Position numbers and translations under genes: made by a program | The notes under the pieces: model-generated | Told to the model about the DNA's origin: nothing | Databases searched by the model: none | The model's input: only the letters and a program-made list of their open reading frames with translations | NCBI GenBank assembly: GCA_030696045.1 | Contig: JAUYNO010000092.1 | Coordinates: 1 to 64,000, forward strand | Direction of reading: 5' to 3' | Source of the DNA: Stagnimonas sp. | GTDB taxonomy: Bacteria > Pseudomonadota > Gammaproteobacteria > Nevskiales > Nevskiaceae | Length of the DNA stretch: 64,000 nucleotides | In this document: positions 1-7,152 of the stretch, piece after piece | Numbering within the stretch: position 1 is the first letter of the stretch | Layout: every line of letters begins with the position of its first letter

Positions 1-175
1 TCAGGAAAGCTTCAGCGACGGCCCGATCGCCAGCACCGCTGCATCGACCCAGGATCGACTGTTCGCCTATCCAACCACAAAAGCCTACGACGCAGTGCAG
101 TTCTCGCTGGAGCTGAGCCGCCCGGCCAGCCTGGAAGACAGTCCGAGTTTCAAGATCTACGAGTTCTGCGGCTGA
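1..175 (+). CDS. C-terminal fragment of an unidentified protein
   Basis: An open frame runs in from the left edge (first full codon at base 2) and stops at TGA 173-175, giving the last 57 residues of a protein. The visible tail is rich in Ser, Thr and acidic residues and ends Lys-Ile-Tyr-Glu-Phe-Cys-Gly. No family is recognised. Codon third positions are GC-rich as in the neighbouring genes, which supports coding, but the fragment is too short to assign. It converges on the next gene, which is on the opposite strand. Confidence 0.55.
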   Translation, partial: QESFSDGPIASTAASTQDRLFAYPTTKAYDAVQFSLELSRPASLEDSPSFKIYEFCG

Positions 176-184
176 GTCTTCGAC

Positions 185-481
185 TCACTCCAGCCGGAAG
201 CGGCGGGTGCGGTGCCCGGTCGTGAGCACCGCGCCACCGACCCGCTCCAGCAGGTAGGCATCCCAGGCCTTCTCGTAGGCGCGATAGGTGCGCTCGCCTT
301 CATGGCGCCGGATCGCCTCGCGGCCACGCCGGTCCAGGTAGACCAGGGCGCAGCCCTGGTGATCGTGCTGACGGCGGCCGTAGCGGCGGATCAGGGCCAG
401 CGCGGCGGCCGGCAGGCCGCGCTGCTGCATACGCACCCGCGCGTGCAGGCTGAGCAGGAGGGGGTCGGCAGACAGGGACAT
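185..481 (-). CDS. Small conserved-type hypothetical protein (about 98 aa)
   Basis: The frame could begin at 526, but the ATG at 481 gives a better start, because the 15 residues before it are Pro/Gln-rich and low in complexity. The protein begins with a hydrophobic stretch followed by the motif HARVRMQQRG. It then has a helix ending in YGRRQHDHQG, a strand-like VYLDRRGR and a closing Gly-His-Arg-x-Arg-Arg. This layout resembles the roughly 90-residue DUF4258-like proteins of Proteobacteria, whose role is unknown. It lies 75 bp downstream of the WYL regulator on the same strand, so the two may be co-transcribed. No function is claimed. Confidence 0.6.
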   Translation of the reverse strand: MSLSADPLLLSLHARVRMQQRGLPAAALALIRRYGRRQHDHQGCALVYLDRRGREAIRRHEGERTYRAYEKAWDAYLLERVGGAVLTTGHRTRRFRLE

Positions 482-556
482 GGCGATCTCCGGCTTGGGT
501 TCGGGAGCGCCATGCTGTGGCGGCACCGTCTCAGGCGGTGAGACGGCCCCGGCCGA

Positions 557-1531
557 TCATCCGCCGGTGGTGCCGTACTGGCCGAGCAGCGCCCGCGCCG
601 CCGCGATCACGGCCGCCCTCAGCTCGGGCGGATCCAGCACCTCGACATCGGCGCCGAGCTTGAGGATTTCCATCTGCAGCTCGACCGCCGAGGAGTAGGG
701 CACGCGCAGGCTGATGCGGCCGTCCTTGCCCAGGCGCAGGCTTTGCTCCGGGTGCCAGACCTCGTCACGAACCCAGCGACTGCGCTCGACCGTGAAGCGC
801 AACTCGGCCCAGCGCCGCTCCCGGGCGCCGAAGATGCCGTAGCTGGAGCCGAGCGCGGCGGTGAGTTGCTTGTCGCCCACTTCGTGGCAGGGCGCATCCA
901 GCAGCCGCACCTCGCGCAGGCCGTCGACTGCGAAGCTGCGCGGCCCGCCGCGCAGATGGCACCAGGCATCGACATACCAGTTGCCGCGATAGTGAATCAG
1001 TCGCTGCGGCGAGATGGCGCGCTCGGTGGTCTCGTCGGTGCTGCGCGCCCAATAGCGCACCTGCGCCTGCCGGCGTTCGACCAGGGCCTTGGCAATGGGA
1101 GCGAAGGACTCGCTGGCGGCGATCCGCTGGCCGGGGGTGAGGATGCGCACCCGCTTGCGCAGCTCGGTGAAGGCAGTCGAGGAATCACCGAGCAGCTGCT
1201 CCAGCTTGCCGCGCAGTGCCGCCACCGACTCCGCCAACAGGCCGGAGCCCATCTGCTCCAGCAGGGTATGCATGGTCAGCAGGGCGTGCAGTTCCTCGGC
1301 GGAAAACCACAGGCCCGGCAACTCGAAGCCGCTGCCGCCGGCGACATAGCGATAGCCGTTCTCGGCTTTGTCGTACTCGATGGGCGCACGATGGCGGTCG
1401 CGCAGGTATTCGATGTCGCGCATGAAGGTGGCGCGCGAGACTTCCAGCTGGTCGAGGAAGCGCTGCGTTGGCACGCAGCCGCCGGCCTTCAGCAGGCGGT
1501 GGATTTCGTGAAAGCGCTCGCCGCGTTCCAT
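557..1531 (-). CDS. WYL-domain transcriptional regulator (YafY/DeoR-like)
   Basis: This 324-residue protein has the usual layout of a WYL regulator. Residues about 5-60 form a winged helix-turn-helix (type 11). The central WYL core is at about 140-215, with the signature RLIHYRGNWYVDAW and a following Arg-rich strand. A C-terminal WCX extension is at about 230-315. WYL domains are known to sense nucleic acid or small ligands and often control DNA-damage or defence genes. No defence gene is seen next to it, so its target cannot be named. The start at 1531 places the HTH directly at the N-terminus, as in homologues. Confidence 0.88.
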   Translation of the reverse strand: MERGERFHEIHRLLKAGGCVPTQRFLDQLEVSRATFMRDIEYLRDRHRAPIEYDKAENGYRYVAGGSGFELPGLWFSAEELHALLTMHTLLEQMGSGLLAESVAALRGKLEQLLGDSSTAFTELRKRVRILTPGQRIAASESFAPIAKALVERRQAQVRYWARSTDETTERAISPQRLIHYRGNWYVDAWCHLRGGPRSFAVDGLREVRLLDAPCHEVGDKQLTAALGSSYGIFGARERRWAELRFTVERSRWVRDEVWHPEQSLRLGKDGRISLRVPYSSAVELQMEILKLGADVEVLDPPELRAAVIAAARALLGQYGTTGG

Positions 1532-1648
1532 CGTGGTTCGGAGTGGTTTCGAAGCGCCGGTGGCCGACCGGTGGCGGCTTGCGTCTCACGGGCTGAGATG
1601 CAGCCTCGCCAGTCTAGCGGCACGCCCAGCCACCCCGAGATCGCCGCC

Positions 1649-2203
1649 ATGTCTGCCCTTGCCATCCGCCTACCCGAATTGCTCCCCAGCTTCCGCCCGA
1701 CCGACTTGCGCAGTCGGCGGACGATGCCGCGACCGGAGCTGCTGCTGCCCCGTCGTATTGCAGACGCGCGCCCCGCCGCCAGTGCCGGCGAGCCGGTCGG
1801 CGTCGCTTGGGCGGTGGGCCAGAACCAGACCCTGCACTGGTGTTGGGCCGAGACGCCGGCGCTGTTGCTGCGCCGGCTGGCGCGGGAGATTCCAGCGCAG
1901 GTGCTGCGCTTCTCCGAGGCCGGCCACGGTCTGGGTATCCTGCTGCGGGTGGCTGCCGACGAACTCGATGCGCGCGGCGTGGCCGATCCCAGCCGCATCC
2001 TCGCGCTCGCCGCCAAGCTGCGGCCCTGGGTGTGCCTGCGCTGGTGCGGCAGCCAGGCCGAGCTGCGCCAGGGGCAGGGTGCGTTCGCGGCCGGCTATGT
2101 CAATGCGTTTCTCGGCTGGGATGGCGCCGTCGAGGATGACTTCCAGCCGGAGGTGCCGAGCTATCGGTTGGCGGAATTCCTCGCCTTGGTGAGCACGCAA
2201 TAG
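1649..2203 (+). CDS. Hypothetical protein (184 aa)
   Basis: The frame is open far upstream, over the antisense of the WYL gene. The ATG at 1649, 118 bp beyond the divergent WYL start, is the sensible start. The product is a soluble alpha/beta-type protein with repeated Arg-Leu-Ala motifs, two Trp-Cys pairs (HWCWAE, CLRWCG) and no signal peptide or membrane helix. I do not recognise the family. The gene converges on the XRE regulator, with a large inverted repeat between the two stop codons. Confidence 0.6.
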   Translation: MSALAIRLPELLPSFRPTDLRSRRTMPRPELLLPRRIADARPAASAGEPVGVAWAVGQNQTLHWCWAETPALLLRRLAREIPAQVLRFSEAGHGLGILLRVAADELDARGVADPSRILALAAKLRPWVCLRWCGSQAELRQGQGAFAAGYVNAFLGWDGAVEDDFQPEVPSYRLAEFLALVSTQ

Positions 2204-2212
2204 AGGTACGAG

Positions 2213-2324
2213 TTCCCCTCCCCCTTGCGGGGAGGGGTTAGGGGAGGGGGCGCTCGCCAACAAGTGCGCCCTTCGCTTCGAAGCGCCCCCTTCCCTTAGT
2301 CCCTCCCCGCAAGGGGGAGGGGAA
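2213..2324. repeat. Large inverted repeat between convergent genes
   Basis: A 24-bp arm at 2213-2236 (TTCCCCTCCCCC...GGGGAGGG) is perfectly complementary to 2301-2324. The homology continues inward, imperfectly, to about 2253 and 2283, leaving a loop of about 30 bp. Each arm also contains its own small hairpin (CCCTCCCC/GGGGAGGG). It sits between the convergent stops at 2203 and 2360, so it may serve as a two-way terminator. It looks like a dispersed REP/BIME-type intergenic repeat. Confidence 0.8.
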
Positions 2325-2359
2325 ACAAAGCGCCGAGGTTTCGATATTCGCCTACGAGA

Positions 2360-3235
2360 TCAGACCGTTTCCGCCGCCAGCCGCCGCAACGCCTCGGCGC
2401 TGGCCGCGTCGGCCGGGAAGGAGCTTTCCACCCGCAGTTCGTCGGTGGTGACATCCTGCGGGGTGCCGAAGGTGGAGCAGAGAGTGAACAGCCGCACCCG
2501 GAAATCGCCTTCCGGCGCGGCATAGTCGAGCGCCACCACCGGCGGCAACACCTCGCCCGGTGCGGGCTCGCGCAGCAGCGCGCTGACGCCCGGATACTCG
2601 ACCAGCTGCGCGACCAGCCGGCCCAGCGACTCGCGGCCGGTGGCGGCTTCCTCGCGGCGCACCCGCGCCAGCACCAGGGGCGCGGCCTCGTGCCAGTTGG
2701 CGATGCAGGGGCGCAGGCCCTGCGGGTGCAGCATCGAATGCAGGATGTTGTTGCCGCGCTCGCGGCCCAGCTCGCGCCGGTAATCCTCGGCGCGGCTGCC
2801 AATCAGCCGCCGCATCAGGCGCTTCATCGCGATGTTCTGGCGCAGGATGTTCCAGTCGCGATCCATCACCAGCGCCGGGTTGGGCTCGTGGTAGCGCAAC
2901 ATCATCTCCACCGCCTCGTAGACGGCGCGCATGGCCGGGTCGTCGAGCGTGCGGGTGGGGTAGACCGGCGCGAAGCCGGCGGCGGTGAGCAGGCCGTTGC
3001 GCTCGTACAGCGGCAGGTCCAGCACCGCGCCCAGGGTCAGCACCATCGCCCGGCTCGGGCGGGTGCGGCCGACTTCCAGATAGGCCAGGTGCTTCTGAGA
3101 AATTTCGCAGGCCATGGCCAGCTGCATCTGCGAGATTTTTCGGGCGTTGCGCCAGCGCGCCAGCTGTTGGGCGAAGGCGGGGCGGTCGGCGCGCAGGGGG
3201 CTGGGCGCGGTGGCAAGGGCAGCGGCAGTAGGCAT
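2360..3235 (-). CDS. XRE-family regulator with MmyB-like ligand-binding domain
   Basis: This 291-residue protein has a Cro/C1 helix-turn-helix at about 22-80 (LARWRNARKISQMQLA then EISQKHLAYLEVGRTRPSR). The C-terminal part (about 100-285) matches the MmyB-like domain found in many XRE regulators, with the motif NPALVMDRDWNILRQN and a closing region rich in short acidic loops. In described members this PAS-like domain binds a hydrophobic ligand. The gene is divergent from a secreted alpha/beta-hydrolase-like protein and a GST gene, which are its likeliest targets. A small palindrome lies in the shared promoter region. Confidence 0.88.
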   Translation of the reverse strand: MPTAAALATAPSPLRADRPAFAQQLARWRNARKISQMQLAMACEISQKHLAYLEVGRTRPSRAMVLTLGAVLDLPLYERNGLLTAAGFAPVYPTRTLDDPAMRAVYEAVEMMLRYHEPNPALVMDRDWNILRQNIAMKRLMRRLIGSRAEDYRRELGRERGNNILHSMLHPQGLRPCIANWHEAAPLVLARVRREEAATGRESLGRLVAQLVEYPGVSALLREPAPGEVLPPVVALDYAAPEGDFRVRLFTLCSTFGTPQDVTTDELRVESSFPADAASAEALRRLAAETV

Positions 3236-3318
3236 GGGGACCTCCTCAGGGCTGGTCGGGCGGGATCGGCCCAGTCTGGCTGGCGCCGACCTTCCGGCAA
3301 CTACCTTACAGGTGTTTG

Positions 3319-3366
3319 ATACCGATTGGTATGTGACCGCATGGTAACACCACGGATTTCTCCGTG
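3319..3366. promoter_or_regulatory. Palindrome and hairpin in the XRE/hydrolase divergent promoter
   Basis: The intergenic region 3236-3389 holds ATACC-GATT-GGTAT (3319-3332), a perfect 5-bp-arm palindrome suitable for a dimeric regulator. It also holds CACGGA-TTTC-TCCGTG (3351-3366), a perfect 6-bp hairpin just ahead of the ribosome-binding site of the + strand gene. That the XRE protein binds the palindrome is an inference from position only. Confidence 0.4.
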
Positions 3367-3389
3367 ACCGTATGCCAGGAGGCTACGCC

Positions 3390-4106
3390 ATGAACATCTC
3401 CACCCTGCTGTCCTCGGCCCTGGTGGCCGCTGCTCTCGCCGCCGCCGCGCTGCCGGCCTCGGCGGCCCCCCACTCGGATGCCTCAGTTGCGCCGCTGCGC
3501 AGCACCGGCCCCGGCTCGGCTTGGCCGCGACCCTCGCTGCGCTGCGTCGGCAGCGAAGCGCCGACTGTAGTGTTCGATACCAGTGGCGAGTCGCTGGGGC
3601 TGTGGAACCGGGTGGTGCCGCTGCTGAGCACGCAGAGCCGGGTCTGTGTCTGGAACGTCGGTGCGCCGGCCATTCCGGACAGCGACGCGGTCGCCTTGCA
3701 CGCCGCGCTGCAACAGGCTGGTGAGCGTCCGCCCTACCTGCGTGTGGTGCACGGCCTCGGCGGCCCGCGTGCTGCCGCCTTCGCGGCGCGCTACCCGCAA
3801 GAGGTGCTCGGCCTGGCCCTGGTTGATGTGTCGGGGCTGAGCGCCCCGCGTGAGCTGCCAGACGACCTGCTGCTCGCCGTAGTGTCCTCGACCGTCCCCG
3901 CCGAGTCGGCGCGCGGCCAGCTGCTCGACGTGAGCTGGCAGAGCCGCCAGGCCGCCATCGCCGGCCTGAGCACCCAGAGCTTTCACTTCGTCGGCGACAA
4001 CCAGCGTGGCCTGCTGCCCGAGCGCGATCCGGAAACCGTCGCCACCGCCATCGACTGGCTGCGCCGGCAGGTGCGGCTCGCCGCCACTGCCAGCGACGTC
4101 GAATAG
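3390..4106 (+). CDS. Secreted alpha/beta-hydrolase-like protein lacking catalytic residues
   Basis: The ATG at 3390 is preceded by CAGGAGG, so it is preferred over the ATG at 3372. Residues 1-26 are a clear Sec signal peptide (Ala-rich, cleavage near ASA-AP). The rest follows the alpha/beta-hydrolase order: strand with VVFD, helix, VCVWN, then the nucleophile elbow, then LALVDVSG. At the elbow, where the family has G-H-S-x-G-G, the sequence reads V-H-G-L-G-G, so the catalytic Ser is replaced by Gly. The expected C-terminal His (region FVGDNQRGLLPERDP) is also missing. At 238 residues it is shorter than active relatives. It is probably a pseudo-enzyme or binding protein. Confidence 0.7.
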   Translation: MNISTLLSSALVAAALAAAALPASAAPHSDASVAPLRSTGPGSAWPRPSLRCVGSEAPTVVFDTSGESLGLWNRVVPLLSTQSRVCVWNVGAPAIPDSDAVALHAALQQAGERPPYLRVVHGLGGPRAAAFAARYPQEVLGLALVDVSGLSAPRELPDDLLLAVVSSTVPAESARGQLLDVSWQSRQAAIAGLSTQSFHFVGDNQRGLLPERDPETVATAIDWLRRQVRLAATASDVE

Positions 4107-4116
4107 CTCAGCCCTT

Positions 4117-4144
4117 GGCCGGCGGCATCGCCCGCCGGCCTTTT
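4117..4144 (+). terminator. Rho-independent terminator
   Basis: A perfect 9-bp stem, GGCCGGCGG / CCGCCGGCC, encloses a 6-base loop and is followed directly by TTTT. It begins 10 bp after the stop codon of the alpha/beta-hydrolase-like gene and ends 26 bp before the GST start, so the GST gene probably has limited read-through or its own promoter. Confidence 0.85.
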
Positions 4145-4170
4145 CCATTGCCCGAGATGAGGAGAACCCC

Positions 4171-4806
4171 ATGCAGCTCTATGCCAATCCACTCGCCTGT
4201 TCGCTCGCTTCCCACATCAGCCTGATCGAATCCGGGCAGGCCTTCGACCTGCACTGGGTCGACCTCAAGGCCCAGCGCACCGCCGACGGTCGCGACTACC
4301 GCGCCATCAATCCCAAGGGCATGGTGCCCGCGCTTTCGCTGGACGAGGGCTATACCCTGACCGAGAACGTCGCGGTGTTGCTGGCGATTGCCGACCGCGC
4401 CGCGCCGGGCCAACTGGCTCCCGCTGCCGGCACGGGCGCTCGCGATCAGGTTTTGGAGCTGCTCAGCTTCATCGCCACCGAGCTGCATGCGCGCGTGCTG
4501 GGCCCCTGGCTGACAGCGAAGAGCACGCCACTGCCCGCCGAGGCCTACGCCGCGCATCTCGCCGAACTGCTGCGCCCGCGCCTCGACTATCTGGAGGCAC
4601 AGCTCGAAGGCGAGGACAGCTATCTCGCCGGCCCGCGCTTCACGGTTGCCGACGCCTATCTGGTGCCCATGCTGACCTGGGTGCGGCACCTGCGGGTGCG
4701 GCTCGACGACTGGCCCAAGCTCGCCGCCCTGTACACGCGCCTGCAATCGCGGCCCTCGGTGCAGCGGGCGATGAAGATCGAGTTGCAGCAGTACCGGCCG
4801 GGCTGA
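4171..4806 (+). CDS. gstA: Glutathione S-transferase, beta class (GstA-like)
   Basis: This 211-residue protein closely follows the layout of E. coli GstA. The thioredoxin-like domain (1-80) has the beta-class motif ANPLACSLASHI, with Cys9 or its neighbour Ser as the glutathione contact. NPKGMVPAL supplies the cis-Pro, and LTENVAVL binds glutathione. The all-helical domain holds ATELHARVLGPW and the conserved FTVADAYLVPMLTW. It conjugates glutathione to electrophiles in the cytoplasm. The start at 4171 is preceded by GAGGAG. It follows the secreted hydrolase-like gene but is separated from it by a strong terminator. Confidence 0.92.
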   Translation: MQLYANPLACSLASHISLIESGQAFDLHWVDLKAQRTADGRDYRAINPKGMVPALSLDEGYTLTENVAVLLAIADRAAPGQLAPAAGTGARDQVLELLSFIATELHARVLGPWLTAKSTPLPAEAYAAHLAELLRPRLDYLEAQLEGEDSYLAGPRFTVADAYLVPMLTWVRHLRVRLDDWPKLAALYTRLQSRPSVQRAMKIELQQYRPG

Positions 4807-4826
4807 GCGCTCGCGGATAACCAGCT

Positions 4827-5831
4827 TCAGGCCGAGGTGGCCGGTGCGTGATCGCCCACGGCCTGCAGCGGCGCGGCCTCGATGCCGCGACCGCGCAGGT
4901 AGTCGATCAGGGTCTGGGTCTGGCCATGCATGGCCAGCACCCGCCGGGCGCCGCTCTCTTCGATGCTGCGGATCAGGCCTGGCCAGTCACTGTGATCGCT
5001 GAGCGCGAAGCCGCGCTGGTAGGCGGCGCGGCGGCGGGTGCCTTCGAGCTGCATCCAGCCGCTGGCGAAACCGGTGTCGTAGGGCGCGAAGCGGCGCATC
5101 CAGGGCGTGCCGCCGGCGCCCGGCGGTGCCAGCACCAGGCGGCCGGCGAAGCTGGTGCCTTTGGGGCGGTCGCCGACCGGCTCGGTGGGCAACATGCGCA
5201 CGCCGGCTTGGCGGTAGGCCTTCACCAAGGGCGTCATCGCCGCGTGCAGCAGCACGGTCTCGTCGCTGTGCGCGGCCAGCTCGGCGAGGATGCGCTGGGC
5301 CTTGCCGAGCGCATAGGCGAACAGCACGGCGGCCTTGCCCTCGGTCTTGCACTGCTGCCACCAGCGCAGGATGTCGGCGACGACGACGGCCGGCGGCTGC
5401 CACTGGAAATGCGGCTGCGCGAAGGTCGCCTCGGTGACGAAGGTGTCGCAGGCCACCGGCTCGAACGGCGCGCAGCTCGGATCGGGGCAGCGCTTGTAGT
5501 CGCCGCTCACCACCCAGGCCGCGCCATCGACCTCGATCCGCACCTGGGCGCTGCCGAGCACATGGCCGGCCGGGTGCAGGCTCACCGTCGCCGCGCCGAT
5601 CCGAGTGCGCTCGCCATAGGCCAGCGAGCTCAGCGGCGCGTCGCGGCCGAGACGGATCTTCAGCAGGCCCGCACCGGCTCGTGCCGCCCAGTACTGGCCC
5701 ATGCCGGGTCGCGCGTGGTCGGCGTGGGCATGGGTGACCACCGCGCGCGCCACCTTGCGGCTGGGGTCGATGTGGAAATCGCCGGCCGGGCAGTAGAGGC
5801 CGGCGTCGCTGAGGACGACTAGCTCGCTCAT
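4827..5831 (-). CDS. Ligase-associated DNA exonuclease (metallo-beta-lactamase/beta-CASP)
   Basis: This 334-residue protein has the metallo-beta-lactamase motif THAHADHA at about 34-41, further metal ligands in HPAGHVLGSAQ and SGDYKRCPDP, and a beta-CASP-like C-terminal half ending with ALSDHSDWPGL and AMHGQ. It matches the family annotated as ligase-associated DNA exonuclease, which is usually encoded beside an ATP-dependent DNA ligase and an Lhr-type helicase for bacterial DNA repair. Neither partner is in this window. Its start codon overlaps the waaA stop (ATGA), so the two are co-transcribed with waaA first. Confidence 0.88.
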   Translation of the reverse strand: MSELVVLSDAGLYCPAGDFHIDPSRKVARAVVTHAHADHARPGMGQYWAARAGAGLLKIRLGRDAPLSSLAYGERTRIGAATVSLHPAGHVLGSAQVRIEVDGAAWVVSGDYKRCPDPSCAPFEPVACDTFVTEATFAQPHFQWQPPAVVVADILRWWQQCKTEGKAAVLFAYALGKAQRILAELAAHSDETVLLHAAMTPLVKAYRQAGVRMLPTEPVGDRPKGTSFAGRLVLAPPGAGGTPWMRRFAPYDTGFASGWMQLEGTRRRAAYQRGFALSDHSDWPGLIRSIEESGARRVLAMHGQTQTLIDYLRGRGIEAAPLQAVGDHAPATSA

Positions 5832-7105
5832 GCGGCTGCGATCAACTGCAGCAGACGCTCCAGCGCGCCGCGATTGGCGGCGATGGCGGCACGGCCGGCT
5901 TCGCCCATGGCCTGCCGCTGTGCCGGGTGGGCTAGCAACTGCAGCACGGCCTCGCCAAGCGCGCCGGGCTCGGCCAGTTCCTGCGCCGCCTCGCAGCCCA
6001 GCAGCAGTTCGCGTGCCGGCAGGAAGTTGTGCATCTGTGGTCCGAACAGCACCGGCTTGCCGAGCGCGGCCGGCTCCAGGATGTTGTGGCCGCCGACTGG
6101 CACGAAGCTGCCACCGACGAAGGCGAGGTCACTGGCTTCGAGATAGGCCAACATCTCGCCCATGCTGTCGCCCAGAAGCACGGGAGACGGGAGATGGGAG
6201 ACGGGAGACGGGCGGGGCTCCTGCGGAAAGTCCAGTTCGCTGCGCCGCTGCAGGCTCAGACCGAATCGCCCGACCAGCTTCGCTACCGCGTCGAAGCGCT
6301 GCGGGTGACGCGGCACCAGGATCAGCAGCGCCTCCGGCAGCCGTTTCAGCACCTGCAAATGCGCGGCGAGGGCGATCTCGTCCTCGCCCTCGTGGGTGCT
6401 GGCGGCGACCCATACCGGCCGGCCTGCACCCAGCAGCGTGCGGATGCGCTGGCCGCGCGCCAGTTGCAGCTCCGGGATGGCGAGGTCGAACTTGAGATTG
6501 CCGGCGACGCTGACCCGGGGTGCGCCGAGCGCCTGGAAGCGTTCGGCATCGAGCGGACTCTGGGCCGCGATGTGGGCGGTATCGCCCAGCGTCGCGCGGG
6601 TGAAGCCGGCGACCCGGCCATAGCCCTTGAACGAGCGCGGTGACAGCCTGGCGTTGGCGATCAGGATGGGAATGCCACGCTTGGCGCAGGCGCCGAACAA
6701 ATTGGGCCACAGCTCGGTTTCCATCACCACGACCTTGCCTGGCCGCGCCCGGTCGAGGAAGCGCGCCACCACGGTCGGCAGATCGTAGGGCGCGTAGCTG
6801 TGTCGCACGCGGTCGCCGAGCGCGGCGAGCACCCGTTCGCTGCCGGTTGGCGTGGTGGTGGTGACCCAGACCCGGCGCTCGCCGTGTTCCGCCACCAGGG
6901 CCTGGATCAACGGCAGCGCCGCCAGCGATTCGCCGACGCTGACCGCGTGCACCCAGACCGCCACCCCCTCGGGCGCCGCAGGCACGCGGCCGAAGCGCTC
7001 GCCGATGCGCTGGCGATAGGCCGGCAGCTCGCGGCCCTTCAACCACAGGCGCAGCACGATCAGCGGGGTCAGCAGGGTCAGCAGCAGGGTGTAGAGGCTA
7101 CGCAT
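5828..7105 (-). CDS. waaA: 3-deoxy-D-manno-octulosonic acid (Kdo) transferase
   Basis: WaaA transfers Kdo from CMP-Kdo to lipid IVA at the inner membrane, linking lipid A to the LPS core. The 425-residue product starts with the anchor helix MRSLYTLLLTLLTPLIVL. The GT30 acceptor region has WVHAVSVGESLAALPLI, and the donor domain has PVLFGPQMHNF and the Glu-rich GGHNILEPAALGKP. The ATG at 7105 is chosen because the longer frame adds 19 Arg/Cys-rich residues. A heptanucleotide repeat inserts PSPVSHLPSPV in the linker at about residue 300. The gene is divergent from lpxL, another lipid A gene, and overlaps the exonuclease gene by 4 bp. Confidence 0.94.
   Translation of the reverse strand: MRSLYTLLLTLLTPLIVLRLWLKGRELPAYRQRIGERFGRVPAAPEGVAVWVHAVSVGESLAALPLIQALVAEHGERRVWVTTTTPTGSERVLAALGDRVRHSYAPYDLPTVVARFLDRARPGKVVVMETELWPNLFGACAKRGIPILIANARLSPRSFKGYGRVAGFTRATLGDTAHIAAQSPLDAERFQALGAPRVSVAGNLKFDLAIPELQLARGQRIRTLLGAGRPVWVAASTHEGEDEIALAAHLQVLKRLPEALLILVPRHPQRFDAVAKLVGRFGLSLQRRSELDFPQEPRPSPVSHLPSPVLLGDSMGEMLAYLEASDLAFVGGSFVPVGGHNILEPAALGKPVLFGPQMHNFLPARELLLGCEAAQELAEPGALGEAVLQLLAHPAQRQAMGEAGRAAIAANRGALERLLQLIAAA
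6182..6212. repeat. Heptanucleotide tandem repeat inside waaA
   Basis: Four copies of GGGAGAC (one reads GGGAGAT) run from 6182 to 6209, with a further GGG. On the coding strand they encode a Pro-Ser-Pro-Val / His-Leu-Pro repeat in the linker of WaaA. The unit length of 7 is not a multiple of three, so gain or loss of one copy would shift the frame. Confidence 0.85.
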
Positions 7106-7152
7106 GGCGCATTGTCGGCGCTGCAGAGCCCGGCGACTACAATGCCGGCCGC

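Noticed and set aside
557-1531. Defence island suggested by the WYL regulator
   Set aside because: No restriction, nuclease, toxin or reverse-transcriptase genes are near; the neighbours are small unknown genes.
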